Shown: one piece after another, positions 1 to 8,113 of the stretch
Position numbering within the stretch: the first letter of the stretch is position 1
How the letters are laid out: every line of letters starts with the position of its first letter
Assembly (NCBI GenBank): GCA_964539665.1
Contig: CAZIKB010000106.1
Span: forward strand, 1-23,540
DNA from: CAZIKB01 sp964539665
Lineage (GTDB): Bacteria; Zhuqueibacterota; Zhuqueibacteria; Oceanimicrobiales; Oceanimicrobiaceae
DNA: 23,540 bases
Reading direction: 5' to 3'
Made by a program: the position numbers and the translations under genes
The notes under the pieces: model-generated
The model's input: the letters and a program-made list of their open reading frames with translations, nothing else
Databases searched by the model: none
What the model was told of the DNA's origin: nothing

Positions 1-161
1 GGATCTTCAATCAAAGCATCACGATACTTGTTATTAGCCTCGTCAAACTTTTCTTCTGCGTATAGTTTGTTTCCTTCAGCAACCTGTTTATGGCCCCCCT
101 GGGCATAAATTGAAAACGCAAAAACAAAATTTAGCGCTACAATAAAAAGTATGTACTTCAT
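1..161 (-). CDS. TPR-type exported protein (BatC-like), 5' part only
   Basis: The first 53 codons of a gene that continues beyond the left edge. The N-terminus (MKYILFIVALNFVFAFSIYAQ) is a typical Sec signal peptide with likely cleavage after the YAQ region. The rest (about residues 25-53, with the pattern VAEGNKLYAEEKFDEANNKY) matches the first helix pair of a tetratricopeptide repeat. A strong Shine-Dalgarno (GGGAGGAA) lies 7-8 bases before the ATG. In Bat operons a TPR protein (BatC or BatE) follows batB, and this gene sits 49 bp after batB in the same direction, so a BatC-type periplasmic scaffold is the likely identity. The missing 3' part prevents a firm assignment. Confidence 0.72.
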   Translation of the reverse strand, partial: MKYILFIVALNFVFAFSIYAQGGHKQVAEGNKLYAEEKFDEANNKYRDALIED

Positions 162-210
162 AAATGTTCCTCCCGAATAACTTATTTGTTCATTTGCATC
201 CGGAAAAGCA

Positions 211-1242
211 TCATTCAAACCTTCCTCGCCATTCCGCCTTCGATTTTATTCGCTCCGAGAGCAATAACTCAACCATTAGAATAATGATTGCAAAAATTAA
301 CAGATACTGAAATCGATCTTCGAATTTGGCAAATTTCATGGAAGCTAATTCTTTTTTTTCCATTTTTGCAATTTCTTTATAGATATCCTCCAGTTTAGTT
401 TCACCAGTTGAGGACTGGTAATACTTACCTCCTGTTGTTAATGCTATTTTTTCAAGAGTGAGTTGATCGAGTTTGGTTGTAATCACTTCGCCTTTTCTAT
501 CTTTTTTAAATCCTTTGTGAATCCCTCTGTCGTCATACAACGGTATTGGAACACCTTTTGGCGAACCAATTCCAACCGTATAAATTACCACCCCTTCTCT
601 GTCTGCAGCTTCTGATAATTTTAATGCATCCTCACCATGATCTTCACCATCAGTAATAAGCACCATGACTTTATATTTTCTTTCCTGGGTTTCAAAACTT
701 TTCATCGCCAAAGTTATGGCATCGCCTAAATTAGTTCCCGGCTCCGGTATCAGGCTTGGATCCATTATCTGTAAAAAAGTTTTTGATGCGCCGTAATCCA
801 GTGTTAGAGGACATTGAATAAAAGCTTCCCCTGCAAAAGCAATGAGACCGATTCTATCGCCTTCCAGTAAATCAATAAACGCTGAAATTTCATGTTTCGC
901 TTTCTCGAGTCTGTTTGGTTTAATATCTTCTGCCAACATGGATAATGAAACATCCAATGCAACAATTATATCCACACCTTCTCTTTTTACCTCTTCCAAT
1001 CGGGTGCCAATCTGTGGACGTGCCAGAGCCAGAGTGATAAATAATATGCAAATAATAATAAGTGCGGCTTTAACAACCTGACGGGCTCGGGAGGTAGAGC
1101 GGCTAAGTTTTTCAATTAAATCAAGATCGCCGAAACGTGCCAATGCCCCATTTTTCCATTTAAACACCAAATAATAGAATGCAATCAATAAAGGAATGAG
1201 CAAAAGGAGTAAAAAATATTCATTATTTGCAAATCGCAACAT
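211..1242 (-). CDS. batB: BatB-like membrane-anchored VWA-domain protein
   Basis: A 343-residue membrane protein with two N-terminal hydrophobic segments (about residues 9-27 and 57-75), a von Willebrand factor A domain (about 90-290) and a C-terminal membrane segment (about 311-329). The metal-ion-dependent adhesion site is complete: D97-x-S99-x-S101 in DVSLSM, T170 in PGTNLG and D198 in TDGED. This architecture is that of BatA/BatB proteins, which in Bacteroides and Leptospira belong to operons tied to oxidative stress tolerance. It follows batA with a 2-bp gap and lacks a strong Shine-Dalgarno, so its translation is probably coupled. It begins with MLRFAN, as does BatA, which points to a duplication. 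The choice of BatB over BatA rests on gene order. Confidence 0.9.
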   Translation of the reverse strand: MLRFANNEYFLLLLLIPLLIAFYYLVFKWKNGALARFGDLDLIEKLSRSTSRARQVVKAALIIICILFITLALARPQIGTRLEEVKREGVDIIVALDVSLSMLAEDIKPNRLEKAKHEISAFIDLLEGDRIGLIAFAGEAFIQCPLTLDYGASKTFLQIMDPSLIPEPGTNLGDAITLAMKSFETQERKYKVMVLITDGEDHGEDALKLSEAADREGVVIYTVGIGSPKGVPIPLYDDRGIHKGFKKDRKGEVITTKLDQLTLEKIALTTGGKYYQSSTGETKLEDIYKEIAKMEKKELASMKFAKFEDRFQYLLIFAIIILMVELLLSERIKSKAEWRGRFE

Positions 1243-1244
1243 GA

Positions 1245-2240
1245 CTATGGAATCTTTCGAAATTTAGTGTTGGTAAGAACTACTTCTAAAACAATTGCGC
1301 CTAATGCCATAAAAAGATAAATTGTAAACAATTCCTTGAACCGGGTAAATTGTTTTACTTCGATTTTGGTTTTTTCCAATTCATCAATTTCTTTAAATAT
1401 ATTATCCAAACTTTCCTTATCTGTAGCCCGGTAATAATTTGCCTTCGTTATTTTTGCAATTTCTTTTAACATGTTCTCATCTATTTGTACTGGCATACGC
1501 ACATATCGTTTCCCAAAAAGTGGATCATCAACAGGATACATAGCCTCACCGCGTTTGCCAACTCCAACAGTATAAATTTTGATTCCGAAGGCATCCGCTA
1601 CTTTAGCTGCGGTGATAGGATCTAATTGACCGCGGTTATTCTGACCGTCCGTTAACAGGATGACCACCTTGCTTTTCGCTTTACTATCACGAAGTCTGTT
1701 GGCAGCATTTGCAATGGCCATTCCGATGGCGGTGCCGTCTTCAATCATTCCAATCTCGATCTCTTCAATGAAATTTAACAAAATACCGTAATCCAAAGTA
1801 ATGGGACATTGCGTAAAACTCTTTGCAGCAAAAACGACCATCCCTATTCTATCATTATTTCTTCCCCGAATAAAGTCAGCCGCCACCAATTTCGCCGCTT
1901 CCAAGCGATTGTTTGGCCTAAAATCCTCAGCAAGCATGCTGCTCGAGATGTCAACAGCCAGCACGATATCTATACCTTCGGTAATCACTTCTTCTTCAGT
2001 TCGCCCGGACTGGGGTCTGGCAAAGCAAATGATTAACAAAGAAATTGCTAAAAGTCTTAATCCAAAAGTTATATGCCTGTACTTTTTTTTGTTTGAAAAT
2101 TTTTCTACATTTTTAACAAGTCCCAGGTTTGAGTACCTAATTGTACCCCCACGATTTTTATTTTTATTGATATACCAATAAATGAGAATTGGAACAATTA
2201 TCAAGAGGGATAAAAATTCTGGATTGGCAAATCGCAACAT
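1245..2240 (-). CDS. batA: BatA-like membrane-anchored VWA-domain protein
   Basis: A 331-residue paralogue of the next gene downstream, with the same layout: hydrophobic segments near residues 9-25 and 57-74, a VWA domain (about 90-290) and a C-terminal membrane helix (about 303-323). MIDAS residues are intact: D97-x-S99-x-S101 in DISSSM, T170 in DGTAIG and D198 in TDGQNNRG. In Bat proteins the VWA domain is thought to face the periplasm and bind partner proteins through a divalent cation. It starts 3 bp after the stop of the BatD-like gene and has no clear Shine-Dalgarno, which again suggests translational coupling in the operon. Confidence 0.9.
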   Translation of the reverse strand: MLRFANPEFLSLLIIVPILIYWYINKNKNRGGTIRYSNLGLVKNVEKFSNKKKYRHITFGLRLLAISLLIICFARPQSGRTEEEVITEGIDIVLAVDISSSMLAEDFRPNNRLEAAKLVAADFIRGRNNDRIGMVVFAAKSFTQCPITLDYGILLNFIEEIEIGMIEDGTAIGMAIANAANRLRDSKAKSKVVILLTDGQNNRGQLDPITAAKVADAFGIKIYTVGVGKRGEAMYPVDDPLFGKRYVRMPVQIDENMLKEIAKITKANYYRATDKESLDNIFKEIDELEKTKIEVKQFTRFKELFTIYLFMALGAIVLEVVLTNTKFRKIP

Positions 2241-2243
2241 TTT

Positions 2244-3281
2244 CTATTTATATTCCTGTAGCTTTTCAACCAGGACTTGCTCATTATCCGATGGCTGCGT
2301 TAGTTCAGTTTCGTTTTCCGTATCTGTCTCGGCTTCTGCCTGGTCATATATTAGTTTTGACTTTTCAACAATTTCAAAAGCATGGTCAATTGAAGTTGAA
2401 TTTTCTTCTTCTGTCGGTATGTATTTTGCAAATTTTGCCAAATCACAAAATTCGAGAAATTCCTGAACCATTTGTACAATATCTGGTTCGACTTCAGAAT
2501 TGCTTAAATTTTCAATCAAATCAAATGTGGTCATTTCAATAGCTACTATAAAATAGCGGCCTTCAATATAACGACGTAAAATCTCCGAAATTTTAATATA
2601 AAATTCTTTAACTCTTCCTTCTGATAATAATGAGGATTCCTTTAAAGCATTTAATTCGCCGAATGCAATTTCATGAGCTGGACGTGGCGGCACTATTTTT
2701 TTGGGCAGTAATCCTTTGCCAGCCCTTCTTCTTCGCCAAATATAGATAATTCCAAGGAGTAACAACAAAAATGTTAATCCTACACTGCTCCACAGTATCA
2801 ATTTACGATAATCGCGAGGTTGCTCCAGAGGATTTTTAATGTCGCGGACATCTCCTGCTTCACTCGGTAGCAGGCTTTCCACAAATATTTTTAGTTTTTT
2901 TGTTTTCAATACATGCTTGGTAGAATCCCCAGGTAAAATATAGCGAAATTCTAAAGGGGGTATCTCAAATTCGCCAACTTCAAATGTGGATATGTCATAT
3001 TCAATCCGTTCTACTTCCTTCCCATCTAAAGTCTCTGGATCATAAACCTGGTAATCCCGAATTTCAAATTCTCCCAGATTAGCCGCCAGAACAGGCATTT
3101 CAACCTGAACTTCACGGGAGCGAGTAATAACAACCGTATATTTTACCAAATCTCCAATTGTAATAGTACTCTTATCCACATGTGAATCTATGGAGATCGA
3201 GCTCTCCTGCCCAAACACAAAGGTGGTCAAAGCAATTTGTGTCAGCGCAAGAAAATAAATAAATCTAAACCTCTTAATCAT
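2244..3281 (-). CDS. BatD-like single-pass membrane protein 2
   Basis: A 345-residue protein with a signal peptide (residues 1-24, likely cut after FVFG), an extracytoplasmic beta-rich Ig-like region (about 26-150), one transmembrane helix (161-182) followed by RRRR, and a cytoplasmic helical domain (about 200-312). The cytoplasmic domain has the pattern EILRRYIEGRY...AIEMTT...CDLAKFAKY. The same pattern occurs in the protein encoded at 6186-7139, so the two are paralogues. Proteins of this layout (DUF4381/BatD-like) lie between DUF58 and batA in many Bat operons. The tail (about 315-345) is acidic and low in complexity. Its start lies 4 bp after the preceding stop. The exact role is unknown; a partner of the VWA proteins across the membrane is an inference. 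Confidence 0.8.
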   Translation of the reverse strand: MIKRFRFIYFLALTQIALTTFVFGQESSISIDSHVDKSTITIGDLVKYTVVITRSREVQVEMPVLAANLGEFEIRDYQVYDPETLDGKEVERIEYDISTFEVGEFEIPPLEFRYILPGDSTKHVLKTKKLKIFVESLLPSEAGDVRDIKNPLEQPRDYRKLILWSSVGLTFLLLLLGIIYIWRRRRAGKGLLPKKIVPPRPAHEIAFGELNALKESSLLSEGRVKEFYIKISEILRRYIEGRYFIVAIEMTTFDLIENLSNSEVEPDIVQMVQEFLEFCDLAKFAKYIPTEEENSTSIDHAFEIVEKSKLIYDQAEAETDTENETELTQPSDNEQVLVEKLQEYK

Positions 3282-3285
3282 TACA

Positions 3286-4230
3286 CTACTTCAATTTATG
3301 TTCGAATAATTCGACATTCATATCACGCATTAGCTTTTGGATTCTGGACTCATAAATTTCTTGTTGTTTTTCACGAATCACATCCTGCATCACTCTGGTT
3401 TTTACTTCTTCAAAAGGTTTGGTCCCAACAACTTTTCCCTCCTCATCTTTTTCTGCATATTTTTCTTTATGGGCATCATAGTAAAGTCTAACATCTGAGT
3501 CATCCACATTAACATCTTTAGAGATCACATCCGCTAAATAGTTTTGAACCATAATATTTTTTTTCGCTTGAAAGGTTGCTTCTATAACATCTTTGTCCCT
3601 GTCCAAACCCTCTCTTTTTGCTGAATCATAAAGGAGCTCCGTTGCAATATATTGTTTTAAAAAATCAATTTTCTTACTTCTTTCAGTTAATTGAGTTTTC
3701 ATATAGGGCGGCAATTGATTGATCTCAAACTCTAAATCACCGGTTGTAATCCTTCTTCGGCCGATTTTTGCGACAACATCCCCTGGTCTTTGCTGTCTCG
3801 CTTGAGAAGGATCGAGCATTACGGCTTCATCCAGGACTTGTTGAGCATCTGCTGAACGTTCTAATCGTTCCAGGCAGGCAACCATTTTTTTGTTTACTTC
3901 ATTCATTAAATTACTGTCTTTATAGAGGTGTCTAATTTTTAAATAATAACTAAGTGCATTTTCATAATCACGAATTCGTTCAAAAAATATATTTCCGATA
4001 ATATAGTTTATATTAGCTGCTTCAGAATCATCTAAATCATAATCCTGTAAAATCAGATTATATTTTTGAACAGCTTGCTGAAAAAGTTGTTTATTATAAA
4101 GCGCATTGGCGTAGTCGCGCATTTCACTAATATCAAATTGCGGTTTTGAATTTTTTTGTTGACATCCAAATCCACACAGAAAAATTAAAAACAAAGCGAG
4201 GATTCCAATTTTACTTTTCTGGTTTAACAT
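3286..4230 (-). CDS. TPR plus SurA/PpiC-like lipoprotein without PPIase domain
   Basis: A 314-residue probable lipoprotein. The N-terminus ends in LCGFGC with C23 as candidate lipidation site; the lipobox is non-canonical because Gly occupies -3. Residues 35-140 form about three TPR-like helix pairs. Residues 150-255 resemble the N-terminal chaperone region of SurA/PpiC proteins: VVAKIGRRRITTGDLEFEIN, then LKQYIATELLYDSAKREGL, then VDDSDVRLYYDAHKEKY. In parvulin-type isomerases the PPIase domain would follow directly. Here the sequence passes through a short acidic linker to PFEEVKTRVMQDVIREK, the kind of helix that normally comes after the isomerase. The catalytic domain therefore seems to be absent. 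A Shine-Dalgarno (AGGAAGGAAG) precedes the ATG. It lies inside the Bat operon, 37 bp after the DUF58 gene. Confidence 0.75.
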   Translation of the reverse strand: MLNQKSKIGILALFLIFLCGFGCQQKNSKPQFDISEMRDYANALYNKQLFQQAVQKYNLILQDYDLDDSEAANINYIIGNIFFERIRDYENALSYYLKIRHLYKDSNLMNEVNKKMVACLERLERSADAQQVLDEAVMLDPSQARQQRPGDVVAKIGRRRITTGDLEFEINQLPPYMKTQLTERSKKIDFLKQYIATELLYDSAKREGLDRDKDVIEATFQAKKNIMVQNYLADVISKDVNVDDSDVRLYYDAHKEKYAEKDEEGKVVGTKPFEEVKTRVMQDVIREKQQEIYESRIQKLMRDMNVELFEHKLK

Positions 4231-4267
4231 AATCTTCCTTCCTGATATTTTATAAAATATTCATATT

Positions 4268-5146
4268 TTATCTAAACCGTTTAGCCCTCAAACGAAAAAA
4301 CCGAATGAGCGGTTCAATATAAGAAACGTCTGTACGAATATCAATGGTGTCTACGTTCATAGAACGAAGTAATTTGTCGCGTTCTAATTTAGCTTGCGTA
4401 GTTTCCAAAAAAAATGAATCTCTGACGCTTGCATAAGTTGTATCTAATAGTACAACTTCGCCGGTTTCAGCATCTTCCAATTCAATTATTCCAACATTGG
4501 GAAGCTCAATTTCCCTTGGATCAGTAATGGTTATAGCCACTAAATCATGACGTTTATTAGCGATTTGCATGGCCTTTTGATAATTCTCAGATATAAAATC
4601 TGAAGCGAGAAATACCACAGCACGACGGTTAATTACCCGACTAAGATATTCTAATGCGAGTGCAATATCTGTTTTTCTACCTTTTGGTTTGTGATATAGT
4701 AACTCTCTCAATACTCGCAATACATGCGTCTTGCCTTTTTTGGGAGGAACAAATTTTTCGATTTGATCGGTAAAAATAATAAGTCCGACTTTATCGTTAT
4801 TTTTAATTGCGGAGAACGCCAGCAAAGCGCATATTTCTATTGCAATTTCCCCCTTCATTCTATTCACGGTTCCGAAATTCCCGGATGAGCTTACATCTAC
4901 CAGTAGCATAACAGTAAGTTCACGCTCTTCTTCAAATACTTTCACGAAAGGATGTCCCATTCGTGCAGAAACATTCCAATCAATGGTTCGAATATCGTCG
5001 CCAATCTGGTATTCCCGCACTTCGGAAAATTCCATGCCGCGCCCTCTAAAAACAGAGTGGTATTCACCAGAAAAGACGTCATTCACCAAGCCGCGGGTTT
5101 GAATTTCAAGCTGTTTGACTTTTTTGAGTATTTCCTTGGGAATCAT
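4268..5146 (-). CDS. DUF58 family protein of the Bat/MoxR operon
   Basis: A 292-residue soluble protein. The DUF58 signature is clear at about residues 34-62: RGRGMEFSEVREYQIGDD followed by IRTIDWNVSAR. A VWA-like fold follows, with a MIDAS-type D84-V-S86-S-S88. No signal peptide or membrane segment is visible, so it should be cytoplasmic. DUF58 genes almost always sit next to moxR-type ATPase genes, as here, where the start lies 2 bp after the moxR stop. It is commonly taken to be a MoxR partner or adaptor, but the biochemical role is not established. Confidence 0.93.
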   Translation of the reverse strand: MIPKEILKKVKQLEIQTRGLVNDVFSGEYHSVFRGRGMEFSEVREYQIGDDIRTIDWNVSARMGHPFVKVFEEERELTVMLLVDVSSSGNFGTVNRMKGEIAIEICALLAFSAIKNNDKVGLIIFTDQIEKFVPPKKGKTHVLRVLRELLYHKPKGRKTDIALALEYLSRVINRRAVVFLASDFISENYQKAMQIANKRHDLVAITITDPREIELPNVGIIELEDAETGEVVLLDTTYASVRDSFFLETTQAKLERDKLLRSMNVDTIDIRTDVSYIEPLIRFFRLRAKRFR

Positions 5147-5148
5147 GT

Positions 5149-6138
5149 CTAAGGTACTTCAATTTTATTCAAAACCTTTCTCACTACATCTTCAGATGTA
5201 AGCTCTTCTGCTTCTGCTTCGTACGTGACTATGATACGATGCCGCAGGACATCCATTCCAATAGAACGCACATCTTCGGGTGTAACATACCCACGATGAC
5301 GGAGAAACGCATGTGCCTTGGATGCTACATGCAGATTAATTGAAGCTCGCGGAGAAGCGCCAAACGCGATGAGTTCCTGCAGTTCATTCAGTCCGTATTC
5401 CCTGGGATTGCGAGTAGCAAACACAATATCTAAAATATACCGCTCCACTTTTTCATCAATGTAAACTTCACTCACCAAAGAACGTGCTGACACAATTGCA
5501 GCCGGGTCGACAACTGAATTGACTTCTGGAACATCCTTGCCGGCCATTCGCCGCATTATTTCCATCTCTTCATCTTTAGTAGGATAACCAACAGAAAGTT
5601 TCAACATAAAACGATCAATCTGTGCTTCAGGAAGTGGATAGGTCCCTTCCTGTTCAATTGGATTTTGGGTCGCGAGCACTAAAAACGGATCATCCAAAGG
5701 AAAAGTGTTTTCCCCAATTGTAACCTGCCTTTCCATCATGGCTTCCAAAAGCGCAGACTGGACTTTTGCTGGTGAACGATTAATTTCATCGGCTAAAATC
5801 ATATTTGAGAAAATAGGACCTTTCTTTGTTCTAAATTCGCCATTTCTCTGGTCATATATTAACGTACCGATCAAATCTGCTGGTAACAAATCCGGGGTGA
5901 ATTGAAGACGTTGAAATTTAGTTAGAATGGTTGAAGAAAGTGTTTTAACAGCCATAGTTTTGGCCAGGCCGGGCACGCCTTCGAGTAAAACATGGCCATT
6001 AGCAAGCAAGCCGATAAGCAATCGTTCAATCATGTACTTTTGGCCAACAATTACTTTTGAGATTTCATTAGTGACTTTATCTACAAACTCACTCTCCTTT
6101 TTTATCTTTTCGTTAATTGCTTGAATATCAATCGACAT
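5149..6138 (-). CDS. MoxR-family AAA+ ATPase
   Basis: A 329-residue AAA+ ATPase of the MoxR family. Motifs seen: Walker A GVPGLAKT (residues 54-61), Walker B with D117-E118 in ILADEIN, sensor 1 at N159 in LATQNP, and an arginine-finger candidate R176 in DRFML. The C-terminal lid (about 225-325) is complete. MoxR ATPases are chaperone-like and are thought to help activate or insert cofactors into complexes that include VWA proteins; the batA/batB and DUF58 genes downstream fit this. I chose the ATG at 6138, which has GGAGG four bases upstream. The TTG one codon earlier would lie only one base from the Shine-Dalgarno. Confidence 0.95.
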   Translation of the reverse strand: MSIDIQAINEKIKKESEFVDKVTNEISKVIVGQKYMIERLLIGLLANGHVLLEGVPGLAKTMAVKTLSSTILTKFQRLQFTPDLLPADLIGTLIYDQRNGEFRTKKGPIFSNMILADEINRSPAKVQSALLEAMMERQVTIGENTFPLDDPFLVLATQNPIEQEGTYPLPEAQIDRFMLKLSVGYPTKDEEMEIMRRMAGKDVPEVNSVVDPAAIVSARSLVSEVYIDEKVERYILDIVFATRNPREYGLNELQELIAFGASPRASINLHVASKAHAFLRHRGYVTPEDVRSIGMDVLRHRIIVTYEAEAEELTSEDVVRKVLNKIEVP

Positions 6139-6185
6139 CAATCCTCCAATATTTTTTGTAACTGAATAGCTGCTGGTTTCAAAAT

Positions 6186-7139
6186 TTATTCTCTTATATT
6201 CATATTTGAATATTCAATGTAATCAGCTTTGTTTCTGTTTAATATATCTTCAACTAATGTGTAAACACGGTCCAGGACTCCGCGCTCAACATGTCCGCCT
6301 GAGAACTTGGCAATATCACAGGAATTCAGAATTTCGTTAACCTGTTCAATCACCTTATCGGAAACGGCTAATTTATTTAATTCAATAGCAATTTCTTGTG
6401 TTGTTATTTCCATCGCCGGTATTTGATACCTTTCAGACAGGTATCTCCTGAATAGTATAGACAGTGACGACAATGATTCTGCTGTATTTACATTTTGCAA
6501 ATCAATCTCTTGTTTAAAATCGGTTATGTATTTATCCTCAACCGGTAACATTTCCATTTCTTTGGCTTTTAATTCGGCCTCTTTTATTTTTTTATTCTTA
6601 ACATAGCTTATACTTCCAAATGATAATATTAAAACCAGGAAAAAGAGGCTACCACCTAATATCCAGGTACGGAAACTTTTTTCTTTAACAGGCTCGACTA
6701 TTTTAACTTCCAGGCGATTTGTAACTATCCGGTCAATTTTATCATATACCTGGTCGTGATATTCAATGAATACTCCATCAATATATCCCATTCCAAGTGC
6801 AAGCGGTTTTAGAATAAATTCATAAGATTTTATAGCTTGCATGACCCCTCCTAATTCACCGACCCAATTTGAAGAAGAATTACCAATTATCTCGAAATTA
6901 GTTAAAACGGAATTTTCGAATTTTTCAATCTCGTAACGGTCCAAATCTCCTTGCCAGGTGATTTTTACGGTGTAAGTAACCAACAGATTTTGTGGAACCT
7001 GTTTGCGATCTACCTGAACTGTAGCTTTAATTGTATTTGACAGGACATCGGATAATACAGCAGAACTATCTGTATCTTGCGAGAAGCATTGCGTTAAACT
7101 AATAAGATAAAAAATAAAAACAAGACTATAAAGACGCAT
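6186..7139 (-). CDS. BatD-like single-pass membrane protein 1
   Basis: A 317-residue protein opening the Bat operon. It has a signal peptide (1-20, cut near CFSQ), a beta-rich extracytoplasmic region (about 38-148), a transmembrane helix (about 158-180), a charged linker and a C-terminal cytoplasmic domain (about 220-300). The motif LFRRYLSERY...AMEITT...CDIAKFSGG parallels the protein at 2244-3281, marking a paralogue. The reading frame is open for 39 more codons upstream, to 7256. The ATG at 7139 is preferred because it begins a proper signal peptide and has GAGGTG five bases upstream, whereas the extension is not signal-like. The gene ends 47 bp before the moxR ATG. Confidence 0.78.
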   Translation of the reverse strand: MRLYSLVFIFYLISLTQCFSQDTDSSAVLSDVLSNTIKATVQVDRKQVPQNLLVTYTVKITWQGDLDRYEIEKFENSVLTNFEIIGNSSSNWVGELGGVMQAIKSYEFILKPLALGMGYIDGVFIEYHDQVYDKIDRIVTNRLEVKIVEPVKEKSFRTWILGGSLFFLVLILSFGSISYVKNKKIKEAELKAKEMEMLPVEDKYITDFKQEIDLQNVNTAESLSSLSILFRRYLSERYQIPAMEITTQEIAIELNKLAVSDKVIEQVNEILNSCDIAKFSGGHVERGVLDRVYTLVEDILNRNKADYIEYSNMNIRE

Positions 7140-7224
7140 CGTCACCTCAAAAATTTTCGAATTAATATACTTCGATGTCGGATAAAAGTTCCTGAAGTTA
7201 TGAATACAAAAATAATGCTTAACA

Positions 7225-7287
7225 TAAAAAAAGCCGAATTGAATTAAGGACGACAAAATAATTTTTCTCGAAATTAATCTCTCGGCT
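7225..7287 (-). terminator. Terminator-like hairpin after the TPR lipoprotein
   Basis: Read on the minus strand, AGCCGA (7282-7287) pairs with TCGGCT (7232-7237) and is followed at once by a run of seven T. A second inner pairing of ATTAA with TTAAT extends the stem after a bulge. The loop is long, so intrinsic termination is likely but not certain. It would separate the lipoprotein gene from the Bat operon. Confidence 0.45.
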
Positions 7288-7319
7288 ATTTTGTTTTTGT
7301 AAATAGACTGTTATGACAT

Positions 7320-7841
7320 TTATTTTACTTTTGCTTTGCCATTCGAGTCGTCAGAAGTAAATATATTTTGCAATTGTTCATTAATATCTTTACCTAAATG
7401 TTCTAATTCCCATTTAACGCTCTCACTGAGTTCACTATCCTCATGCTTTTCTAAAAACTCTTTATAAGCTTCACGTGCACTATCGAAATCTTTTAGATCG
7501 TTAGCGTAAATATAGCCAATCATAAACCGGGCTCGGGCCACGAACTTACTTTCAGGATATTTTGCAACAAGGCTTTTATGCGAATCAATTGATTTGTTGA
7601 ATTCATGGAAATTATTATAATACAAAAAAGCTACTTTGTGTAAAGCCTCATCAGCAAATTTACCATCAGGATAATCAGCTAATTGCTTTTCATAATTTTT
7701 AAGCGCATCTTCAAACTTCTCTTCTTTTTCAAAGAGTTGCGCCTGCGCTCTTAATTGCTCCTCTGTCTCTTTTTGACTACAATTTAATACCAATAAGCCA
7801 ACTAACAAAAATGCGACAACAGATTTCATCATGTGTTTCAT
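7320..7841 (-). CDS. TPR lipoprotein, BamD/CpoB-like
   Basis: A 173-residue protein with an N-terminal hydrophobic segment ending in LLVLNC; C21 is the likely lipidated cysteine although the lipobox is loose. Residues 28-150 form three to four TPR helix pairs of the type found in BamD/YfiO and CpoB/YbgF. The spacing pattern is ALKNYEKQLADYPDGKFADEAL, with each repeat ending in YP or KH plus D/E-S-(K/E). At 173 residues it is shorter than BamD (about 240), so assembly-machinery membership is not shown. AGGAGGAG lies about 9 bases before the ATG at 7841. It has its own promoter and terminator candidates and thus seems monocistronic, upstream of the Bat operon. Confidence 0.75.
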   Translation of the reverse strand: MKHMMKSVVAFLLVGLLVLNCSQKETEEQLRAQAQLFEKEEKFEDALKNYEKQLADYPDGKFADEALHKVAFLYYNNFHEFNKSIDSHKSLVAKYPESKFVARARFMIGYIYANDLKDFDSAREAYKEFLEKHEDSELSESVKWELEHLGKDINEQLQNIFTSDDSNGKAKVK

Positions 7842-7878
7842 TTGAATACTCTCCTCCTTTGAACTTTATCAAAAGGAA

Positions 7879-7907
7879 ATGTTAAATAAAATTAAGTTAA
7901 AAATCAA
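7879..7907 (-). promoter_or_regulatory. Candidate sigma70-type promoter of the TPR lipoprotein gene
   Basis: On the minus strand TTGATT (7902-7907) and TAACAT (7879-7884) are 17 bp apart. The -10 box ends 37 bp before the start codon, leaving a leader of about 30 bases with the Shine-Dalgarno. An 8-bp inverted repeat (ACTAAATT/AATTTAGT, 7929-7955) lies just upstream of the -35 box and could be an operator or chance in AT-rich DNA. Nothing else is recognised between here and the dnaK terminator. Confidence 0.45.
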
Positions 7908-8045
7908 GAATTATTTCTTCTCAATGAAACTAAATTCGATATTTTATAATTTAGTCGTAACTGTTAAACCTGCTGTATCATCCCGCAGTTATCTTTTAAT
8001 TGTAAAAATCCGTTCTATTGGGAGGCTGAACAATGACATTTATTT

Positions 8046-8083
8046 ATAAAAAAAGCGAGAGCAGGATTTCTCGCTTTTTTTAT
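8046..8083 (-). terminator. Intrinsic terminator of dnaK
   Basis: A perfect 15-bp stem whose core is AAAAAAAGCGAGA (8048-8060) and its complement (8069-8081), around an 8-base loop. On the minus strand the hairpin is followed by T-rich sequence, and its centre lies about 50 bp after the dnaK stop. The stem is A/T-flanked on both sides, so it could work in both directions. Confidence 0.85.
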
Positions 8084-8113
8084 CAGGACTGTTAAGCTTG
8101 ATTAATTAATTAA

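Noticed and set aside
7140..7256. A 39-codon N-terminal extension of the first BatD-like protein
   Set aside because: It lacks a Shine-Dalgarno and would bury the signal peptide; it overlaps the preceding terminator region.
8033..8083. A 16-codon plus-strand frame with GGGAGG before its ATG, overlapping the dnaK terminator
   Set aside because: It is encoded largely by the terminator stem, faces against all neighbours and has no downstream gene to act on as a leader peptide.
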